Assembly: GCA_006227775.1 (NCBI GenBank)
Contig: SBFV01000236.1
Span: 1 to 16,965, forward strand
Source of the DNA: Gammaproteobacteria bacterium
GTDB taxonomy: Bacteria > Pseudomonadota > Gammaproteobacteria > Chromatiales > Chromatiaceae
Reading direction: 5' to 3'
Length of the DNA: 16,965 nt
Shown: positions 14,630 to 16,965 of the stretch, piece by piece
Position numbering within the stretch: position 1 is the first letter of the stretch
Layout: each line of letters begins with the position of its first letter
Notes under the pieces: generated by a model
Database searches by the model: none
Seen by the model: only the letters and a program-made list of their open reading frames with translations
What the model was told of the DNA's origin: nothing
Translations under genes and position numbers: made by a program

Positions 14630-14730
14630 CCAAAGTTATGAAGACATGCGGCGAGGGGAAAAGTTGTCATCCATAAGGGTTCATCGAGCGCCGCAATCTG
14701 TCCACTACCTCCACCGCTACTGAGACAGTT

Positions 14731-15345
14731 TCATCGAAGGCCGTCAGCCGCCGCGCGAACGGGGCGGAAGGATCGACGGTGGATGGCGCAGGGGCCCATG
14801 GCACGCAAGGCGGCAAGGTGCTCGGCGGTAGGATAGCCCTTGTGAATGGCCAGGCCATAACCGGGGAAGAGGGCATCCAGACGGACCATCTCCCGGTCCC
14901 GGGCCACCTTGGCCAGGATGGAGGCAGCGGCAATGGACGCGACCTTGCCATCGCCGCCGACGATGGCTTGGACGGGGCACTCCAGCATCGGGCAACGGTT
15001 GCCATCCACCAGGGCCAGATCCGGGACGCGGCCCAGGCCAACGACGGCGCGCCGCATGGCCAGAAGGCTGGCCTGCAGGATGTTGAGGGCGTCGATCTCC
15101 TCCGGGCTGGCCGAAGCGACGGCCCAGGCCAGGGCACTGGCCTGGATCTCGGTCTCCAGGGCCTCGCGGCGGGCGGGGCTCAGCCGCTTGGAGTCCGCCA
15201 GGCCGGCGATGGGCCGTGCCGGGTCCAGCATGACGGCGGCCGCGGTGACCGGACCCGCCAGGGGTCCACGGCCAGCCTCGTCGACGCCCGCCACCCCCGG
15301 GGTGCCCGCCCAAGCGTCTTCTCCGGGGGTTATGCGTGACATCAT
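14731..15345 (-). CDS. rnhB: Ribonuclease HII
   Basis: Cleaves RNA in RNA-DNA hybrids and starts removal of misincorporated ribonucleotides. The 204 residues are a normal length. GVAGVDEAGRGPLAGPV (17-33) carries the catalytic Asp22-Glu23. Asp114 lies in LALVDGNRCP and Asp132 in GGDGKVASIAAASILAKVARD; the 92- and 18-residue spacings equal those of the DEDD set in E. coli RNase HII. GYPTAEHLAAL and HRRSF near the C-terminus are also typical. The start has two ATGs in tandem (15343-15345 and 15340-15342) after AGGA. It follows lpxB by 83 bp, matching the classical lpxA-lpxB-rnhB order, but dnaE does not follow. Confidence 0.97.
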   Translation of the reverse strand: MMSRITPGEDAWAGTPGVAGVDEAGRGPLAGPVTAAAVMLDPARPIAGLADSKRLSPARREALETEIQASALAWAVASASPEEIDALNILQASLLAMRRAVVGLGRVPDLALVDGNRCPMLECPVQAIVGGDGKVASIAAASILAKVARDREMVRLDALFPGYGLAIHKGYPTAEHLAALRAMGPCAIHRRSFRPVRAAADGLR

Positions 15346-15428
15346 GTATTCCTAACCTGCGTAGAGGGAGGGCCAGGCGGCGTTTGACGGGGGGGTGTCA
15401 CCGCTTACCATTCAGAACTCTGGGGTGC

Positions 15429-16748
15429 TCAGCCTCCGGGGACCAGTTCCAGCAAGGCCTGAGCCGCCTGGCGGCTGGCATCCTGGCGCAATTCGCCATG
15501 GATGCGGGCGTAGGTGGCGCGGATGGCGGTGACCCGGGCCGGATCATCCAGCAGGGCCAACAGGGCCGGTCCCATCAGCTCGGCCCGGCACCGGTCCTGG
15601 AGGAACTCCGGGGCCAGTTCCTCGCCCGCCAGCAGATTGGCCATGGCCACGTGGGGGACCTTGATCAGCTTGAGGGTCTTCACCAGCCAATAGGTCAGGG
15701 GATCGACCCGGTAACCCACCACCAGGGGGCGCTGGAGGAGCAGGGCCTCCAGGGTGGCGGTCCCCGAGGCGGACAGGACCAGATCGGCCGCGGTCATGGC
15801 CTCCCGCCCCTGGCCGTCGATGAGCTGCAGGGTGGAGGCAGGCGGCGGCTTAACCTCCTCGCCCCAGGGGCTGTCATGCTTGGCGGTCGCTGACGGCGGA
15901 TGGGGCTTCTTCCGCCGGGTCCCGTCGGCGGCGGCGTTGATCCGTGGTGTTACCCCCTGGGAGGTGCCATTGCCAGTAGTGACCGCTGCGGGGGAAGCCA
16001 AGGCAAAACTTGGTCCCAGCCCGCTCTCCGCCAGGACCTTCTCGAACAGGGTGCGCAGCCGCGGCGACACCAGGGGGACGACGAAGCGCAGTTCGGGCCG
16101 GCGCGCCAGGCACCAGGCGGCGGTCTCCAGGAAGGGCCGGGCCAGGAGGCCGATCTCGCTGGTGCGGCTGCCGGGCAGGAGGGCGATGACCGGACCCGCC
16201 GTGGGAAGGCCCAGGGCCTGGCGGGCGGCGATGCGGTCGGTCGCCAGGGGGATGTCATCCGCCAGGGGGTGGCCGATGTAGCGGACCGGCACCCCCCGCG
16301 CGCGCAGGAAGGCCTCCTCGAAGGGGAAGATGCTCAGCACCAGATCTACCGCCCGGCGCAGGCCCTTGACCCGCCCCGGACGCCAGGCCCAGACCGTCGG
16401 GCTGACCAGGTGGGCGGTAGGGATGCCGGCCAGGCGCAGGCGTCGCTCCAGGGTCAGGTTGAAGTCCGGGGCGTCAACGCCGACGAAGAGATCCGGCGGA
16501 TGGGCGAGGAAGTAGTCGCCAAGCTGGCGGCGCAGGCGCAACACCTCGGGGAGATGCCGCAGGACGGCGACCAGGCCCATGACCGCCAGGCGCTCCTGAT
16601 CCACCAGGGTGACGCAGCCGGCGGCCTGCATGCGCGGACCGGCGACGCCGATGAAGCTGGCTTCAGGCCGCAGTTCCCGCAGGGCTCGGATGAGGCTGGC
16701 CGCCAACTGGTCGCCGGAGGGCTCGTTGGCGACGATGCCGATGCGCAT
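15429..16748 (-). CDS. lpxB: Lipid-A-disaccharide synthase with an in-frame insertion
   Basis: A GT19 glycosyltransferase that joins UDP-2,3-diacylglucosamine and lipid X to form the lipid A disaccharide at the inner membrane. Typical blocks are ANEPSGDQLAASLIRAL (7-23), GVDAPDFNL (90-98), SPTVWAWRPGRVK (116-128), GHPLADD (159-165), LLPGSRTSEI (190-199), DGQGREAMTAADLVLSASGT (311-330) and LVVGYRVDPLTYWLVKTLKL. The length is 439 residues against about 380-390 in relatives. The excess lies at about residues 253-305, before the LQLIDGQGREAM block. The ATG is 14 bp downstream of the lpxA stop, so the two are co-transcribed. The ribosome site is weak, suggesting translational coupling. Confidence 0.97.
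   Translation of the reverse strand: MRIGIVANEPSGDQLAASLIRALRELRPEASFIGVAGPRMQAAGCVTLVDQERLAVMGLVAVLRHLPEVLRLRRQLGDYFLAHPPDLFVGVDAPDFNLTLERRLRLAGIPTAHLVSPTVWAWRPGRVKGLRRAVDLVLSIFPFEEAFLRARGVPVRYIGHPLADDIPLATDRIAARQALGLPTAGPVIALLPGSRTSEIGLLARPFLETAAWCLARRPELRFVVPLVSPRLRTLFEKVLAESGLGPSFALASPAAVTTGNGTSQGVTPRINAAADGTRRKKPHPPSATAKHDSPWGEEVKPPPASTLQLIDGQGREAMTAADLVLSASGTATLEALLLQRPLVVGYRVDPLTYWLVKTLKLIKVPHVAMANLLAGEELAPEFLQDRCRAELMGPALLALLDDPARVTAIRATYARIHGELRQDASRQAAQALLELVPGG
15834..15992 (-). repeat. In-frame palindrome-rich insertion within lpxB
   Basis: The segment encodes about 50 residues (from near Pro253 to Ser305) of Pro, Lys, Gly and Thr-rich sequence, including TPRINAAADGTRRKKPHPPS. 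It lies between LpxB blocks that are normally almost adjacent. On the minus strand it contains CGGCGGA and TCCGCCG as a 7-bp hairpin around a 10-nt loop. Its outer parts have ACCTCC-CAGGGG and, inverted, ACCTCC-(6 nt)-CAGGGG, so the ends are imperfect inverted repeats. The limits are approximate because no homologue could be aligned. Confidence 0.55.
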
Positions 16749-16762
16749 CCCGAGACCAGGGG

Positions 16763-16965
16763 TCAGCGGACGAAGCCGCGGGGGCTGTTGGCGACGAAGT
16801 CCGCCAGGCGGTCCACGTCCGGACTGCCCAGGGCGCGCATGGCCACCAGGGCCTCCTCCAGCCGCTGCCGGGACTTGTAGAGCAGGCGGTAGCCCTGCTT
16901 GATGGCGGAGATGGCGGCGGGGCTGAAGTCGCGCCGCCGCAGGCCCTCGCTGTTGATGCCCCGGG
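16763..16965 (-). CDS. lpxA: UDP-N-acetylglucosamine acyltransferase, C-terminal end (partial)
   Basis: The window ends inside this gene. The visible 67 residues read RGINSEGLRRRDFSPAAISA then IKQGYRLLYKSRQRLEEALV and end RLADFVANSPRGFVR with TGA at 16763-16765. This matches the C-terminal helical domain of LpxA: 'GLNxEGLxRRGFS', 'xxAYKLLYRS' and a final 'F(I/V)xxSxRGxxR'. LpxA transfers a beta-hydroxyacyl chain to UDP-GlcNAc, the first step of lipid A synthesis. It leads directly into lpxB. Confidence 0.93.
   Translation of the reverse strand, partial: RGINSEGLRRRDFSPAAISAIKQGYRLLYKSRQRLEEALVAMRALGSPDVDRLADFVANSPRGFVR

Larger units (their letters stand above)
14321..14730. other. Non-coding region between rnhB and lolA
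   Basis: About 410 bp without a supported gene. It holds palindromic repeat copy B (14469-14562), a separate 7-bp hairpin (14608-14629), and the leader of lolA between 14321 and 14468. The stretch 14630-14730, downstream of rnhB, contains short open frames on the minus strand with no family features. No promoter could be assigned with confidence. Confidence 0.6.

Noticed and set aside
14667..14735. Minus-strand tail DETVSVAVEVVDRLRRSMNPYG after rnhB, which looks like the end of a small protein
   Set aside because: It is short, out of frame with rnhB and has no start of its own or family match that I can support.

Overview
The window is high-GC chromosomal DNA from a gammaproteobacterium. Gene order (lpxA-lpxB-rnhB, lolA-rarA) and protein style point to the purple sulfur bacteria (Chromatiaceae) or close relatives. 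The taxonomic call is an inference from gene content and was not checked by search. No rRNA, tRNA, CRISPR array or intact insertion sequence was seen.

Layout. Positions 1-103 hold the last codons of a succinate-semialdehyde dehydrogenase (+). Positions 115-3888 (-) carry an AlaC-type aminotransferase, homoserine dehydrogenase with an ACT domain, and an RpfE/phosphoglycerate-mutase-like protein whose TTG start overlaps the hom stop. Positions 4038-5153 (+) hold a Mth938-domain protein and a membrane-anchored unknown. UDP-glucose 4-epimerase (5138-6160, -) converges on them. A six-helix membrane protein (6337-6894, +), a YgfX-like protein (6927-7499, -) and a large SAM methyltransferase with a regulatory domain (7689-9272, +) follow.

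Positions 9273-12300 form an accessory, decaying region: the C-terminal half of an MFS transporter (frameshifted, cut off beside dmeF), an intact DmeF-type Co/Ni efflux transporter, a degraded M56 (BlaR1-like) sensor peptidase, an intact BlaI/MecI/CopY-type repressor, a PAS-GGDEF remnant that has lost the centres of both domains, and two adjacent copies of a palindromic repeat. The second copy supplies the last codons and the stop of rarA.

Positions 12260-16965 (-) are housekeeping: lpxA (partial), lpxB, rnhB, a third copy of the palindromic repeat, lolA and rarA. LpxB carries an in-frame segment of about 50 residues, rich in inverted repeats, that the family normally lacks.

The most unusual signal is the repeat family at 12097-12297 and 14469-14562. 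Its core of about 30 bp is conserved between copies. The flanking arms differ in sequence from copy to copy, yet in the two full copies each arm pair is perfectly self-complementary (19 and 21 bp). No clearly new multi-gene system was found. The best candidates for further work are the repeat family, the lpxB insertion and the dmeF/repressor/sensor-remnant cluster.
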